Below, in pieces: positions 1 through 23,998 of a DNA stretch of 64,000 nt. Below the pieces are notes generated by a model that ran no database searches, was not told where the DNA came from, and saw only the letters and a list, made by a program, of their open reading frames with translations. Numbering within the stretch: the first letter of the stretch is position 1; every line of letters begins with the position of its first letter. This stretch comes from Batillaria attramentaria (taxonomy: Eukaryota; Mollusca; Gastropoda; Batillariidae): contig JACVVK020000290.1 in assembly GCA_018292915.2 (NCBI GenBank), forward strand, positions 132,501-196,500, read 5' to 3'. Both the position numbers and the translations under genes were made by a program.

Positions 1-1671
1 CGGGTATCATCGTTCAGAATTAGTAGCTACTAAAACACATTACTACTGAAAAAATAAAGAAACAACAACAACAACAAAAATACGCTTTCACGAGCCCGAT
101 AGTGGGATACAAATGCAGCGACAAGATCCTTCCCTTCAGTCCCCACGCAAGGAGATGTCCATCTGGCTACTGTCCAGCACCGTCCATGCCCATCCTTCAT
201 TAGGAACCGTGGCGTTTCAGTGCATCAGGTTTGCTGTTCCGATGCACCCACTTTTAACGAGGAAGAGGTGTGTGATGTAGCGAGGGTCACTGCACCTAAC
301 CGAATGCTGTGCAAATCACGCCGTCACAGATGTCAAAACAAACTGGGATGGCAAGATTTTAAATGCCTGTGTCACAGAGAGGTATCTTCATTAAGAGATT
401 GTTGCCCGCCACAGATAGCACCTCTGAAATACCTTCAGCTTCTGATTACTGCCTTCCTGTAAGAAGGTTTCCCAACTCGGGAGGTATCGTGCATCCTTTC
501 TTCCTTCCTGCGACAGGAAACAGTGTTAGTTTGTAACAGTGCGTTTCGTGACGTTGTTAAGTCTTCAACTTTCTGCTTGGAATACTTGTCGTGTTCGTTG
601 TCTCTGCTCTTGATCTGAATGACTACGTACTTCATCAATAAGCTGTGTCAGTGAACTTCGGAACACTAATTCTGCCTGAGTGGTGCCACCGTGGCCAGTT
701 TCCAGGGAGTGACAAGAGGATTTTAACGCGAACGTTTTGCTGTACCTTCTCAATACGCAAATCTTATTGACACCTCGAAAGTGTTGAATAGCAAAGTCTG
801 CTGGTGGCAGATGTTAAAGGCAGTTACAAAACGTGATACGCAGCTGAAAATATCGTAGGCACCTTTCTTTGCGTTCTCTCTTTTAGTATAGTAAAGTGAG
901 GTTTCTGTTTTGTTTTGTTTTGTTTTAGGTTTTTTAACAGAAGTCTAACACAAACGTTTCACACTGCAAAGAACGTACTGTTTCCAGAACTGTGTCAGTA
1001 ACACGCAGACGACTACCCTGCAAAACAGTTTTTAGAGTCAAAGACCTTTCCTTTCTCGTTCGGGGAGAAAAAAAATTCTCGAGTGTTGCCAGAGCATTTC
1101 TATTCATTGCAAGTACCAAACTGCGACTACTCCTCAGGCGGTTAGGGCAAGGACGTCTAGGGGGCAGAATCAGGCATCCTTGAGAACCAGTCATCCGTGA
1201 CAAACTCATTTTCACGGAAGTGCGGTGATACGATTTTCCAGAGCTGTACTCAAGCGAGTGAATTTCATCAAAAACTAAGTGCTTGAAGTTGACATTTTCT
1301 TATTCCTGTAATACGGACACCAGGAGAAGTGCTAATGCTTTGATGAACTAATAACGTTGAATTATAACAGACGCCAGAAATATTGTATTTCTTCGTGTCA
1401 AAGCGCCCTCCTTAATTTTGTTCGGTTTTCTCGTTCATGGGAAACTTTTTCTGACGTTGAATCCCGAAAAAATATAGTCAATGACAGACATTTCGCTTCT
1501 TTGAAGTTTTGCTCTTTTATTGGATTTTTCTGACAAAACGTTACAGAAGAGGCCAGTAGTATTGCAGTGTTTGCGCTGGTCTGCCTTTGACTAAGTACCT
1601 GACTGGTACAAAGACCTGTACTTCATTCCATTACTTTCGACGTCTAGTGCATAGTTTGAAAAAGAAACGCA
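1..1671. other. 5' flank of the CBM14 gene, no gene seen
   Basis: This stretch has no ORF with recognisable protein character. I see only short simple repeats, such as acaacaac near 62-77 and TTTTG repeats near 907-925. It probably holds the promoter and 5' UTR of the chitin-binding gene that starts at 1672, but no TATA box or initiator can be assigned with confidence. Confidence 0.5.
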
Positions 1672-12299
<10,628 letters not shown>

Positions 12300-12438
12300 T
12301 CACCTTTTATGCATGCATGCACAGCAGAATATACAGTTGAGCAGAATGAATAGAGCGTTTGCGTGCAAAGTCAAAAAATCAAAAACTTCAAAACACGTTA
12401 TGTACATTATAATTCTTCATGTCAAGGTTGCAGGTGTG

Positions 12439-12487
<49 letters not shown>

Positions 12488-12744
12488 TGTGTGTGTGTGT
12501 GTGTGAGCTGAGGAAATGGGCGAGAGGGTGTCAAAAGAAAGGCTCACCAGTTAATCATTGCCATCTGACCTCAGCGGTACGCGCACATAACTGTTGCCTG
12601 TAGTGCTTACATTGTAGTCTGGTTTTGTACTGTAGTTTTGTATAGCACAGTCACTATGTATCGTTGTCCTCAACATTGTTGCACACATTGTGATGTTTTG
12701 TACTGTATTATAAAAGATAAATAAATATATGTTAAAACAATAAA
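12300..12744 (+). terminator. 3' UTR and polyadenylation signals of the CBM14 gene
   Basis: AATAAA hexamers lie at 12720-12725 and 12739-12744, about 420-440 nt after the stop, in AT-rich sequence. The UTR also contains an interrupted (GT)n tract at about 12441-12507. The actual cleavage site is inferred, not seen. Confidence 0.6.
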
Positions 12745-13733
12745 ACATGCAAAACAAATTTCATTAGTGTTCAGATTACGACTTACTAGTCCTCCTCAGG
12801 GCGAACAAATACCATCCCAAACGAAAAAGAGCACTGTAGCACGATAAATTATCTGTTGCTTATCATTATTCTTCATTCCATGCTGACTATCGTTATTCAG
12901 GACACGAACACAGAAATACCCGCCCTCATAAGGAAGGTTTTCGTTGTTCTTTCTTTCTATCTATCTATCTACTTATCTTTCTTTCTTTCCTCCTCTCGGA
13001 TTCGAAGCGAATTTTCTTGAAACTTCACCACAAGATGCATGATGATTTTACGTTGAGATCAATATCGGCTCAAACAGAGAAACAAAATCTGTCTGAGACG
13101 CATGTTACGTAATGGCTTCCATTACGGATGTTGGTTTTTGTGGCGTGTTTTGGGCAACCCGCGTTTTTCAGCCTATGCAAAACCAGATCATCCACAAAGC
13201 CGTTTTGCAGGAAACATTGATATTACCCATAACATACTCTCTCCTTCTTTTTTTTTTTTTCTCTCTTTTTTTTTTGGGGGGGGGGGGGGGCATTGCGTGC
13301 TGATGGAATTAGAAAGATTTGGGCTGAAAAGGAAAAAAAATTAATCTCTAGCTGATGTCAAACGAAATTTTTTTTTTTTTTTTTTAATGGTTTGGTCTCA
13401 TGACAGAGCTAGCTCCCGTACAGGTCGCTACGGACATTGCCTACCTGTTTAGAGCTGGAGCGAAATGAAAGGTCTCTGACTGAAATCAGCGCGGTATGAG
13501 CGCGGGAATATGCGCATTCAGTCACTGTATACAAAATGTTGTTGTTGTTGTTGTTGTTGTGGTCGTCGTCGTCGTCGTCGTCGCTGTTGTTGTATTGTTG
13601 TTGTTGTTGTTGTTATCATTTTGTTCGGTAGCAATGCCCTGTCCCATGCGCCCCCCCCCCTCCCTCGGCATCCCTCCTTCCCCAGTATTCAACCCCCTCC
13701 CCCCCCCCTCCTCCTCCCCCAAACACACGGAAG

Positions 13734-13892
13734 CCGTGATAGCCGAATGGTAGAACGTTTGACTTTCAATACTCGGGTCGTGCGTTCGAATCCCGGCTGC
13801 GGCCAAATATTTGTGCTGGCCTTTTTCTTGTTGTCCCGTCTTTGATATCACCCTTACGTGGTGGAAAAGGACGTAAAACTCCCAAACACCCA
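13734..13892 (+). mobile_element. SINE-A full-length copy
   Basis: This copy has the head (GATAGCCGAATGGTAGAACG), the B box (CGTTCGAATCCCGG), the body (CAAATATTTGTGCTGGCC) and the end (TACGTGGTGGAAAAGGACG). It is the best uninterrupted plus-strand reference for the family in this window. Confidence 0.8.
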
Positions 13893-13926
13893 GCCACCCA
13901 CTCCCCAACCACACACGCACACACAC

Positions 13927-13981
<55 letters not shown>

Positions 13982-14289
13982 ACACCTCCTTCCCCACCCA
14001 CCCACCTACCCACTTCCCACCTCCTACTACTGACCATCCGTATGTTTGTCTGCGAGTCTATGTAATCCTTCTAAGTTTTCTCATACTACCTCAACACTAC
14101 ATCTGTCACTTAACTTTATCACTGATTAACATTTGCAAGGAAATTTCACCTGTTTGACTTTAAGCCGACCGGTGCTAAAGGCAGAACAGTTTGGCGTGTT
14201 CTGAATTTTCGTTACGTCGACGTGTAAGAGCTAAAAATGGACTTGGATGACTCGCAAGCGTGCTGGTAACGGTCGGGCCCATTTCTGCA

Positions 14290-14625
14290 GAACATTTTTT
14301 TTTTTTTTTTTTTTTGGTCTCCTTTATTGTCCCTCTTGGGAAATTCGGACTGGTTCTCCCGGGAGAAGTGTGTCGCCGCGGTGCAGCGCCACCCGGCAAT
14401 ACCTATCCTTTTTTTATTATTTTTTTGCTGGGGTAGGAAAGCCGGATAACCCGGAGAGAAACCCCCGATGAGCGGTCCGGTAGACAGGAAAAATCGCATC
14501 ACATAATTATCACAAACTCGACCTGGGCTCGAACCCACGCTCCATCGCCGTGACAGCGGTGACGGTCGTTCAGTAGCGCAGCGTCTAAGTCCGACACGCT
14601 ACATATTAGACCACCGCTCACCCCT
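14290..14625 (-). mobile_element. SINE-B, about 335 bp, with A-tail
   Basis: Read on the minus strand, it starts with GGGGTGAGCGGTGGTCTAAT and has GTGGGTTCGAGCCC as the B box. It continues through a body with GGTTTCTCTCCGGGTTATCC and ends in a run of A (the T run at about 14296-14316 on +). These are the parts of a tRNA-derived SINE. No target duplication was recognised. Confidence 0.6.
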
Positions 14626-15555
14626 TCTCATTAGCTCTCAACTGCTCCGTCGTTCCAGTTTCCTGATGATATGCAAGGTTTTCAATCGACCCTTTGCGGC
14701 CGTAGGGTTTTTAGACTGGTGACTTGAATAGCTTGCACTGAGACCTATGATGCGTGGGTTCTGACACTGATATATACGCACTGTTTAAGTCCGCTGGGAG
14801 TCTACTGTACAGCACGTACCCTTGCTTTCTCAGCTGCAAGGAACAAGGAACCGGTCTGAAGGTTTCTGCACGAAAGCCGGGCCTGCTCGTGCGCTTTGCG
14901 TTTACATCAGAAACACGGCCACACAGTGATGCAGGCGTAATGACGCAAATACGAGCGTAGGGTTAAGTTTGGTGTTTGTCTGGAAGAACCCTGTTTTGCG
15001 AGTGTGCGACTTTGTAGTGATTTTTTGTTTGCACGAAAAAGCGTGATTTTCTTGATTTTTTTGTATTTGGTTGGGCAACCTTAATGCCAGGGGGTAGCAA
15101 GAGGAGCTGCCAGTGAAGCTGGGACTTTTCTGTGCACAAGAGAGGCAAAGTTCACGTGAGTGGATTTGAGTGAAGTGGCTGTCTTGATTTGCGTCTTGGA
15201 TCAAATTACTCGTAGGTAAACAACAGCTTGATGGGGAATACCAGCTACGTATTTCAATCTCTAGGCTCCGCATGTAGAAGTCGAGGTTAGGGATTTTAGC
15301 CCCGGGTTACAGTCTAACCTCGAACATTAACCTCGAGTTTTACATACGGGCCTAGGTCCGGTCGACAGCCGGTCAAACAGCGGTCAACGCTATTATAATA
15401 ATTATTACGGTATGTCCTTAGAGGCACGTCCTGTCCACTCATGCCAGTTTGAAACTGAGGATTTTTCCAAAGGACAGAGGGATCAAAGGATAGCGATATA
15501 ATGATGAAGAAGTGAAAGTCCTTGCAATTAGACACAATTTTCTTGCCAGACAACG

Positions 15556-16265
<710 letters not shown>

Positions 16266-16977
16266 AGGGATGGGGGAGGGGAATTCAAAATGGATCATTT
16301 CTTGCCTGCCCCACAAGAGTGAGTGCATGTAACTATGGGCACGCCGCGAGGTCGATCTTTCTGTCATTCTGTCTTTCTGACTGCCTGTCTGTCTGTCTGT
16401 CTGTCTGTCTGAAAACGCTTTTTTTTTAAATGGCGGCGGCAACCCGTGATGCAAGTATATCAATGCGTTTACAATAACCGCACACGAGCAGAACAAACCG
16501 AGTGTCCAAGACTTGAAAAAAATCAATCTCTGCCGGTCAACACATAACTTGAGCGCGCACTCGCGCTGCTCCAGCAACAAGAGTCTAGCTGACAATGTAC
16601 CCCACCCCCACCCCCACCCCTCTTCCCGCGGCACTATCAACCATCCCGCGTTCCCCCATGCCCCCCCCCCCTCCGTCTCTTCTCCATACACACGTACACC
16701 AAGTGACTGAGAGTTCCAAGAAGGCGAATTTATTGGACAGCGTACCCCCACCTCCTCCCTCTACCCACTCCCCCCCCCCCCTCCGGTCCCCGTCCCTCTT
16801 CTCCGTAGACTTTACCGGATAGTACTTCCTCCCCCCCCCTCCCCTGCCCTCCCCTCCCCTCCCCTCCCCACACACATCATAGTACACACACACACACACA
16901 CACACACACATCATAGTACACACACGCACGACACACGCACACGCACACCATAGTACGGCAACCACGCACACGCACGT

Positions 16978-17009
<32 letters not shown>

Positions 17010-17174
17010 AGAGTTTATTATCGGAGACCGAGTCCCACCACCCAACACCGACGTCGTTGAAGTCAACATTGGTGGACTGAACTGCCGACTTGAACTGACT
17101 GCCCGCCAAACCATGCTGACACCGCAACGAGGTCAGCGCACTGTGCAGTCGGTGTGACTATGACTGAAACTCGG

Positions 17175-17348
17175 GGTCGGTGGGTGGGTGTTTGGGGGTT
17201 TAACGTCCTTTTCCACCACATAAGGTGATATCAAAGACGGGGAAACGATGAAAAAGCCAGCACAAATATTTGGCCCCAGCCGGGATCGAACTCACGACCC
17301 GAGCATTGTAAGTCCAACGCTCTACCATTCAACCACCCCGGCTCCCCC
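17175..17348 (-). mobile_element. SINE-A copy with perfect 13-bp target-site duplication
   Basis: This is a full minus-strand copy of 174 bp. GACTGAAACTCGG flanks it at 17162-17174 and 17349-17361 without mismatch, marking a fairly recent insertion. Confidence 0.87.
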
Positions 17349-18870
17349 GACTGAAACTCGGCAATAGTAAATAGAGTAGTAAAACAGTAGTGCATTGACG
17401 TCATAAGAGGGAAAAGGCCATTATTTCAATCTCATCCAGTATCTTGAAATCACACCTCCCCCCCCCCCCCCGGCACGGCAGAGTAAAGCGGTGGGGCATT
17501 GGCCGGCCTCAGGGCCGGTTCAGTTTGCCGAGTGGAGTCGAGAGTCCGCTATTCAGTTAAAGTTCTCGGAAAGGGAAAAAAAATCGGTCAGACATCTAAT
17601 GAAGCGTCCGTGCCTGGAAGAGCCATTTCCACACCCATTCTTTTCTGGTTTCCCTTGGGAACTCATTATGCAAATTTGCGGTGAGCTGGGAGTAGTCAGT
17701 TTCACTGGTCTGCCCGGCGTCAACTTGACATGCACTTGACTGTACTTGTAAAACGTCAGTGAGACCGCCGGGCTCGCTACACCGTGGCAATACTCAGTAC
17801 TGAGCTTCACTGTCGCACGTGAAAACCAAAGCTTTTTTCTTTGAAAAAGAGGACACATGTCCACATCATACAGGATATGGTCTTTTTGGCTGGTGACCAT
17901 CTTGTTTTTTCTGGCGACACTGCACACTGTATAATGATTAATGTGAGCCTGGACCCCGGACTGCGTGGTTGAGGCAAACTTCTGAGCTAAGGGAGTGAGC
18001 CAAGGGAGGCAACAGCTATCACACTTTTGATTTGTCTGTAAGAGTTTTAGCCCCTGACCTGACGGTTCTCGGAGCCCGGCTGTCGGCTTACTATAATTTG
18101 ATGCTGGTATACGTCATGGGCATGAAAGAAAAAGTTTGCACCGTATGGTAGCAGTCGTACAAAGAGTGCCCCCTCCCCCCCCCCCCGCCTTTCCAGACAA
18201 CAAGTTCCGCCGGTATCCCGGCCCCGCCCCCGCCCCCCCCCCCACCCCTGTAATGCCCCTGAAGCTGAAGACAAACTCAGACAGCCCTGCGTACAATGTA
18301 ATTCTTCTTCGAGTTGTGTTTGGTTGTTGAGTAAATCGGTGACGACAGGCCACAAGGGAGCAGGGCATGTTTGTCTAAAACTTTCCTGATTTAGGACGAG
18401 TTGGTACAATTGTGGACGAGTTGTAGTTTGGACGAGTTACTACCGAGGATCAAAGCGGTTGCCTCCCTTGCGCCGTCACTCTTTGCAAAGCTAAGTCCTG
18501 TTTTCGTTCTTGTGTTTGTCCGGTTGAATGGCCGAAGCTGGGGTCATTGTTTTCCAGTCGAGTTAAAGCAGCCCTGAAAATAACAGAAAGTGTTGATAAA
18601 GTTCTGGACGCAGAAGGTTTGTGCACGCATGGAGAATAGCAATGGTTTGAAATGATTGCGTATTGTCGCTTGTGGCCTTCCGATTGGAAAACTGAGACTG
18701 GAGAGCTGCCATGAGAAAATTACCACTGACCACGGCATGGCCCGCATTCGTCGTCTGCTAGTAGGTCCTACCCTGTGGCGTCTCAAATAAACTCATCAGT
18801 CACCCCCCCCCCCCCCCCCCCCGCCATGCTTTCAAACTATATTTTGATTTTGTCTAGGTAACATTTACAA

Positions 18871-19048
18871 ATGGATGGCAACAACCAAAGCGAGTTTGAG
18901 TCAGTCTCAAATACAGTCAGGCGGCACAGTGCTAGTGACGTGACTTTTAAGCATGTCTCGCCACCGAAACGGGCACCTTCTGCTGGCTTACGCATGTTTT
19001 CCCCCGTCGACAGTGAAGATCTGGAGGTTGAGACAGTATTGGGCGATG
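18871..19048 (+). CDS. RFXANK-like exon 1 (first coding)
   Basis: It encodes residues 1-59, a Ser/Arg-rich leader containing the SPPKRAPSAGLRMFSPVD stretch. It ends GATG|gtaagt, leaving one base. The ATG at 18871 is the only in-frame start seen in this exon. Confidence 0.78.
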
Positions 19049-20073
19049 GTAAGTTAAATATATTATATAGCTTAAGCAAGCTTTTTCCATGATCACTAGG
19101 TTTCACAAAAGCCAGCGTCTGCTTGGAACAGTTTCATTTGTAAGTGTGCCTGTACACACGACATAGTCTGTCTTAACGATTAGCAGAGAGCTCTTAATGT
19201 GAGACAGTGCTGTCTACTGGGTCTGTAAAAACACCGAAAATTAATATTCTTCTGCTGAGCCGTTAAGTACCGCAACATTAGTAGGAACTTAAGTGATACT
19301 GATTTGCCTCATGTAATAGTGAGACTTAGTAGGGCTTCGTACGAAGAACTTCGCTGAGCAGCGTAACCCACTTGCATGTAAATTAGGCACGTTACGGGTA
19401 CCATTAGCTAATCGCAGCGCGTTAGCAGCTCGCGGCCTCTGCCGTGTGAGCCTAATTTACATGTAAATGGGTTACGCTGCTCAACGAAGTCCTCCTTACG
19501 AAGTCCTACTAAATCTCACTATTCTGTTGGTTCAGTGCTAGCCTGTGAGATGCTGTCACAGTGCAGGTGTCTAAGTTGTACGATGCTTGACACCACCAAC
19601 AGGCTCAGAACGATCCGCGAGCCTAAAAATCTTAAAATGTTACTTCCTTCCCTGTTGTTCATTGCTGAAACAGGGTGCATGACTATATATTATTCATAAG
19701 TACAGGTCTGCATTTGACTGACAGACAGCATGCCCTCTGATTTTATTTGTTCGTTGCTGATTGCAGGGCGGGGTCCCAGGTCAATACATGGGCACTATGC
19801 ACGATCACGCTCAACCGATCACTTTGACATGGCGTCCAAGATTGCCCAGTCACCATTTAGGGTATTTTTGATTTTGTAGTTTTTACTGGCTGAATTGTGG
19901 CTTGATTGTTGAGCGATTTCATTACTGCAGTAAAACAAAATAATAATCATGGGACATAATGCTTACGAGTAATTCTTGTGGAAAATGAAAATCATAATTG
20001 TACATGTATATACACACATAATTAAAAACGATAACCAGTATGCTAGCTCTTATGCATGTTGTGCTGAAGAAAG

Positions 20074-20104
<31 letters not shown>

Positions 20105-23100
20105 CAAGAAATTTGTTTTCTTTTATTGTTTTATTATTGTTGCTTTTTGTCCTATATGATGTTTGTTGGTGTTTTTTTCAATTCTCCAGCCCTCGACTGT
20201 TATGACCAACCTCAGCAGGGGAAATGTCCAGACTACAACTCCTTCCATTTACCCATGTGAGTTGTACTGTACACCTCACCTTTTAGCATTGCTAGGGTAA
20301 TAGACGACTCCACTCCTGTCGGTCAAAAGGGGCGAGTACCCAGAATTCAGCCAATCACGCGCCGTGGCATAGTGATGACAACACATGGCATGATCAGGCA
20401 AACTGTCTTGCCAGACACAACAGAGAAGGAAACACATGTACGGTAGTTTGACATGGCCAAAACATGGAAAGAAAGCAGGAAGTCCATTGGCGTCTTTTGA
20501 GGGAAAAGACCATTATGTTGATCGCTTCAATCTTAAAATCACCCCTTTTCCCGTAAAATGACGCCATGGGCGTACTGTGTTTTGCTACTGCATGGCAGAG
20601 TAAAGGGGCGGGGCTTGTCAAGTGGAGTCATCTTTTCTACAACAGAGCTCCATAAAGATGGTGATGCTGAAACAGCCTTTAACTGTTGTTTATATCAAAT
20701 GAAGGGAGAGCAGCAATTCTTCTGATCGGTTCCTGCTCACTGTCAGAGGTTGTCAGTAAGTGCCCTTGGATGTTGTAAAAGCTGGTGTAAACCACGCAGC
20801 TGTGCTGCTGTTTGTGAAAGAAGTTACTCACGTAGTGATTGTCTGATGCCATGTTCCAGCACTGACCATACACCAGCTGGCTGCTCAGGGAGAGGTGGTA
20901 CTCCTACAGCAGGAACTTCAGGATGGTGAGTTCAGTTTAACTTCTAAAAACGCTTAGTTAGCAGCTGCGTGTACTGATACTTTCGGGCCATCCATTAGCC
21001 ATCCAGATGTGTGTTATCAGGATCCTTGAAAGGGTGCAGATGACTATAAACGGCTGGCATTGGCTTCACCCTTACCCCCCCCCCCCCCCCCAAAAAAAAA
21101 AAAAAAAAAAATCTTTATTGTGTTGCAGTTTTCTTCGAAACATGGCTTGGGCACATTTTTGCTTGAGCAACATCTGTGCTGAAAATGGCATGGCAATACA
21201 ATGGCATTGCACTCGAAGTTTGTGTCTTATGTCTGTAACCCGCATACCATGCATCCTTCTGTGTCTAGATGCATTGTGCAGCAGCTTATCTTTGGAAGGA
21301 GAGGGCCCAGCATTTTCTTGTTTGGGTGGTGGTGGTGGTGGTGGTGGTTCTTCTTGGTTTTCTTTTTTTTCTTTTTTTCAACATTTTTCATATATATATA
21401 CATACAAACACACAAACAGGAGGGAAAGATAAAAGGAAATTTGAGGTTCTTGGTTTTCATTGTTGTTGTTCTTTTTTTGGTGGTGGTGGTTTTTGGGGTT
21501 TTTTTTTTTTGGGGGGGGGGGTTGTTGATTGGGGGGGGGGGGGGGGGGGGGTGTGTAGATGTACTACAGCGTAGTACATGGACTTACGGATCCCCTTGCT
21601 ATTATCATGAACTGTTTTTGTCACGTTAGGAGTGGACATAAACAACATGGATGAAAGTGGTCTGACTGCACTTCACTGGGCCTGTGCCAACGGTCAGCTG
21701 GCAACGGTCGAGTTCCTGGTGAAAAGTGGAGCGGACGTTTCACTAGGTGGCAACCAAGGGGAGACGCCGCTATTGCTAGCGTCATGTTATGGGTTTGTCG
21801 ACATTGTCAAGTTCCTTCTGTCAATGGGGGTGGATGTCAACTACTTTGACGAGGTGAGATAGAAACGTGTGTGTGTGTTTGTGTGTGTATGTGTGTGTGA
21901 AACTCTGTTTGAAAAGCTGTTCACAGTATTTGATTTTCTCGTTTGTCATGGGTACCAGACCTGCCTACACTATTCATTGACCATAGAAAACTAAGTAATG
22001 TTGGGCTTACTACACAATCAATTGCCCCACGACACTTTTTTTTTTTTCCTAAATCTACGTAATTTAGCGGTTAGCGTTTCGTCAAATCCGATCTGAACAT
22101 TTGCTCGTGCCGATCCAGCTTTTTCAACGTTTAATGATGTATAAATACATTTACCTGGTAGAAAGAAATTTGGCTTTAAAAAAAATTTGCACTACTCATG
22201 TCATGTTTGGTGGGTAGGCAGGTCTGGGGTAGTATTGAAAACTAGAAGAAACGGTGGTTGGAGAATTACAGAATACCTAGTTTGATGGGAGAGCGGCGCA
22301 AAGCCGGACATTTGGCTGTTTGAAAAGCTGTACAGAGTATTTGATTTTCTCCTTTGTCATGGGTACTATTGATAACTAAATTACAGAACACCTAGTTTGA
22401 TGGGAGAGCGGCGCAAAGCTGGACATTTGGCCATTAGCTCTGCACCAGGACTTTCTCATCAGGTCTTGTCATCGACTTCTGGAAATGCATGAAAGCAAAT
22501 GCTATGTTTTATTCAAATTTCTGCTTACTTTTATTTCTCCATTTTGTGTTCACAATGTTACGGAGTGCTGCAGTGTGAATGAATTTGCTCTTTTTCATCG
22601 GCAGAGTGGCAGCACGGCTTTAATGTACGCTGCCTACAGTAACCACGCTGCCTGCATCACTGCTCTTCTTGAACGTGGGGCCGATCTCACAGCCACCAAC
22701 GAAGACCACCTCACGGCCTTTGACCTGGCTGTCGCTCAGGGTAACAGGGCAGGTGATTGTCAGGCTGTACAGACTTTGAAGCACTGGAGTGTGTGCACAT
22801 TGTTATGTTGTGAAGTGGAAAGCCTTGGGTTGGTACATGTAGAATTGGAAGGCGAAAGGTTGTGGTGGGGAGGGTAGACAGTCAAAATAGGTTGTTGTTT
22901 TTTTAATTGTTGTTGTTTATCCCTTGGGGGTTGAAAGGTATATTGGTCACAGCCATTGTGTTGATAATGCATGAAAATGACCCCAAAATGGTGGCTAGCC
23001 AAGACAGAGGTTTGCCTTGATACATCACAAAATAAATCTGGATTGACTCTTGCGGGGTGGGTGGGTGTTTCGGGGTTTAACGTCCTTTTCCACGACATAC

Positions 23101-23636
23101 GGATGATATCTAAGACGGGGAACGATGAAAAAGCCAGCACAAATATTTGGCCCCAGCCGGGATACGAACTCATGATCCGAGCATCAGAAGTCCAACGCTC
23201 TACCATTCGGCCACCCAGGCTCCCCGGATTGACTGTTGCAGAAAAAAAAAAAAAAAAAAGCTGGCATCACTTGCCGACAGATGCGCCGGAAATGTACTTA
23301 CACATGTATTGACAGTTGGAAAACAATGGCTTCTAACCTATTGACTGGAATTAATGAGAAGATGGATCTACTGCCAAGTGGTAAGGGAGCCTAAGCGCTT
23401 ATTGAATCATGGCGTCTTTTTACCAAATGGCAGTAGAGTAACTATATTTGAGATAAACAAACTGACGGCATGTATGCTCTGTTAAGTTCCTCACTATCAT
23501 ATTCTGTATTTTTTTGGTCCAGCGTTTTGTGAAAACAGAACAATGTAATTTTTTCATGCTTTTTTTTCTGTTTCCTTTAACAGCGCAGCAGGCTATGGAG
23601 CGCTACATGTTGTCCATGTTCGAGGGACCTGGCTGA
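18871..23636 (+). CDS. Ankyrin-repeat protein, RFXANK/ANKRA2 family, 7 exons, complete
   Basis: The joined exons are 18871-19048, 19767-19861, 20190-20256, 20860-20925, 21630-21853, 22605-22752 and 23584-23636. They total 831 nt and encode 276 aa. Residues 1-90 are a low-complexity polar N-terminus. The segment 92-124 (TNLSRGN, then SLTIHQLAAQGE) matches the family's entry into the repeats. Ankyrin repeats cover about 115-272, with SGLTALHWACANGQ, ETPLLLASCYGFVDIVKFLL and GSTALMYAAYSNHA as cores. Length and layout fit human RFXANK (260 aa) and ANKRA2 (313 aa). Members use the ankyrin groove to bind PxLPxL-type peptides in partners such as RFX factors and class IIa HDACs; the vertebrate protein is an RFX-complex subunit. 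By this relationship it is likely a nuclear or cytosolic adaptor. Which vertebrate paralogue it is closer to cannot be settled here, and it may be the single pre-duplication form. Confidence 0.9.
19315..19523. mobile_element. MITE-2 copy 2 (palindromic ends)
   Basis: The ends read AATAGTGAGACTTAGTAG and its near inverse CTACTAAATCTCACTATT. Inner inverted repeats are CTTCGTAAGGAGGACTTCGT and GCGTAACCCATTTACATGTA types. The core matches the copy at 6121-6340 in inverted orientation. It lies in intron 1 of the RFXANK-like gene. Confidence 0.75.
19767..19861 (+). CDS. RFXANK-like exon 2
   Basis: The acceptor is ttgcag|GGCGG. The exon encodes residues 60-91, an unstructured segment ending KIAQSPFR, and closes at the donor AGG|gtattt in phase 0. 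Support comes from phase and linkage rather than strong similarity. Confidence 0.68.
20190..20256 (+). CDS. RFXANK-like exon 3
   Basis: The acceptor is ttctccag|CCCTCG. The exon encodes residues 92-113 with TNLSRGN, matching the TNKxRGNEVS segment of RFXANK/ANKRA2. It ends CCCAT|gtgagt in phase 1. Confidence 0.8.
20860..20925 (+). CDS. RFXANK-like exon 4
   Basis: The acceptor is tgttccag|CACTG. The exon encodes residues 114-135 with SLTIHQLAAQGE, a close match to the family's SLSxHQLAAQGE. It ends GGATG|gtgagt in phase 1. Confidence 0.88.
21318..21553. repeat. (GGT)n, T-rich and poly-G tracts before RFXANK-like exon 5
   Basis: A (GGT)n tract near 21326-21349 is followed by T-rich sequence and long G runs near 21511-21521 and 21532-21551. 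No coding signal was found; the ORFs are homopolymeric. Confidence 0.8.
21630..21853 (+). CDS. RFXANK-like exon 5
   Basis: The acceptor is cacgttag|GAGTGG. The exon encodes residues 136-210, covering two ankyrin repeats: TALHWACANGQLATVEFL and TPLLLASCYGFVDIVKFLL. It ends GACGAG|gtgaga in phase 0. Confidence 0.92.
21905..22420 (+). repeat. Diverged direct repeats in intron 5 of the RFXANK-like gene
   Basis: Two pieces of sequence each occur twice. GTTTGAAAAGCTGT...TTTGTCATGGGTAC is at about 21908-21956 and 22318-22367. TAGTTTGATGGGAGAGCGGC is at about 22279 and 22395. They indicate local duplication inside the intron. Confidence 0.7.
22605..22752 (+). CDS. RFXANK-like exon 6
   Basis: The acceptor is tcggcag|AGTGGC. 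The exon encodes residues 211-259: an ankyrin repeat (TALMYAAYSNHAACITALL) and the family's FDLAVAQGNR segment. It ends GCAG|gtgatt in phase 1. Confidence 0.92.
23053..23224 (-). mobile_element. SINE-A copy with 14-bp target-site duplication
   Basis: This is a full minus-strand copy. GGATTGACTCTTGC at 23039-23052 and GGATTGACTGTTGC at 23225-23238 flank it with one mismatch. It lies in intron 6 of the RFXANK-like gene. Confidence 0.85.
23584..23636 (+). CDS. RFXANK-like exon 7 (terminal)
   Basis: The acceptor is tttaacag|CGCAGCAG. The exon encodes residues 260-276 (AQQAMERYMLSMFEGPG) and a TGA stop at 23634-23636. This corresponds to the family's VQQVIExHxLKLxQ C-terminal helix. Confidence 0.88.
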
Positions 23637-23998
23637 TGGGCTGAAGATGTATCATTTATCTTACAGCATTGTCTCAGCTAGACGCTGGATGTGATGTTTG
23701 GATTTTTCCACATGCATGGCCTTGTGCTTTAGTGCACACTTAACTGTACCACGTGCTGCCAGGAAAACAAACGTAAAGATATGAATGAAAGAAAAGGTGA
23801 TTAAAAACAGCAGTTGTAATATTCAGAACCAGCCACAACAACTAGTTTTCAGGCACACTCGTACACACCTCTCAAAATATTTGAAATGTGGCCCTCATGC
23901 CCTATATGTTTGCTTGCATGTTGTATGAAATTACATCTGTAGAGTGAGAGAGGTTGAGTCATTTCTTATAGCATTTATGAATTATATTTAAGCTACAA

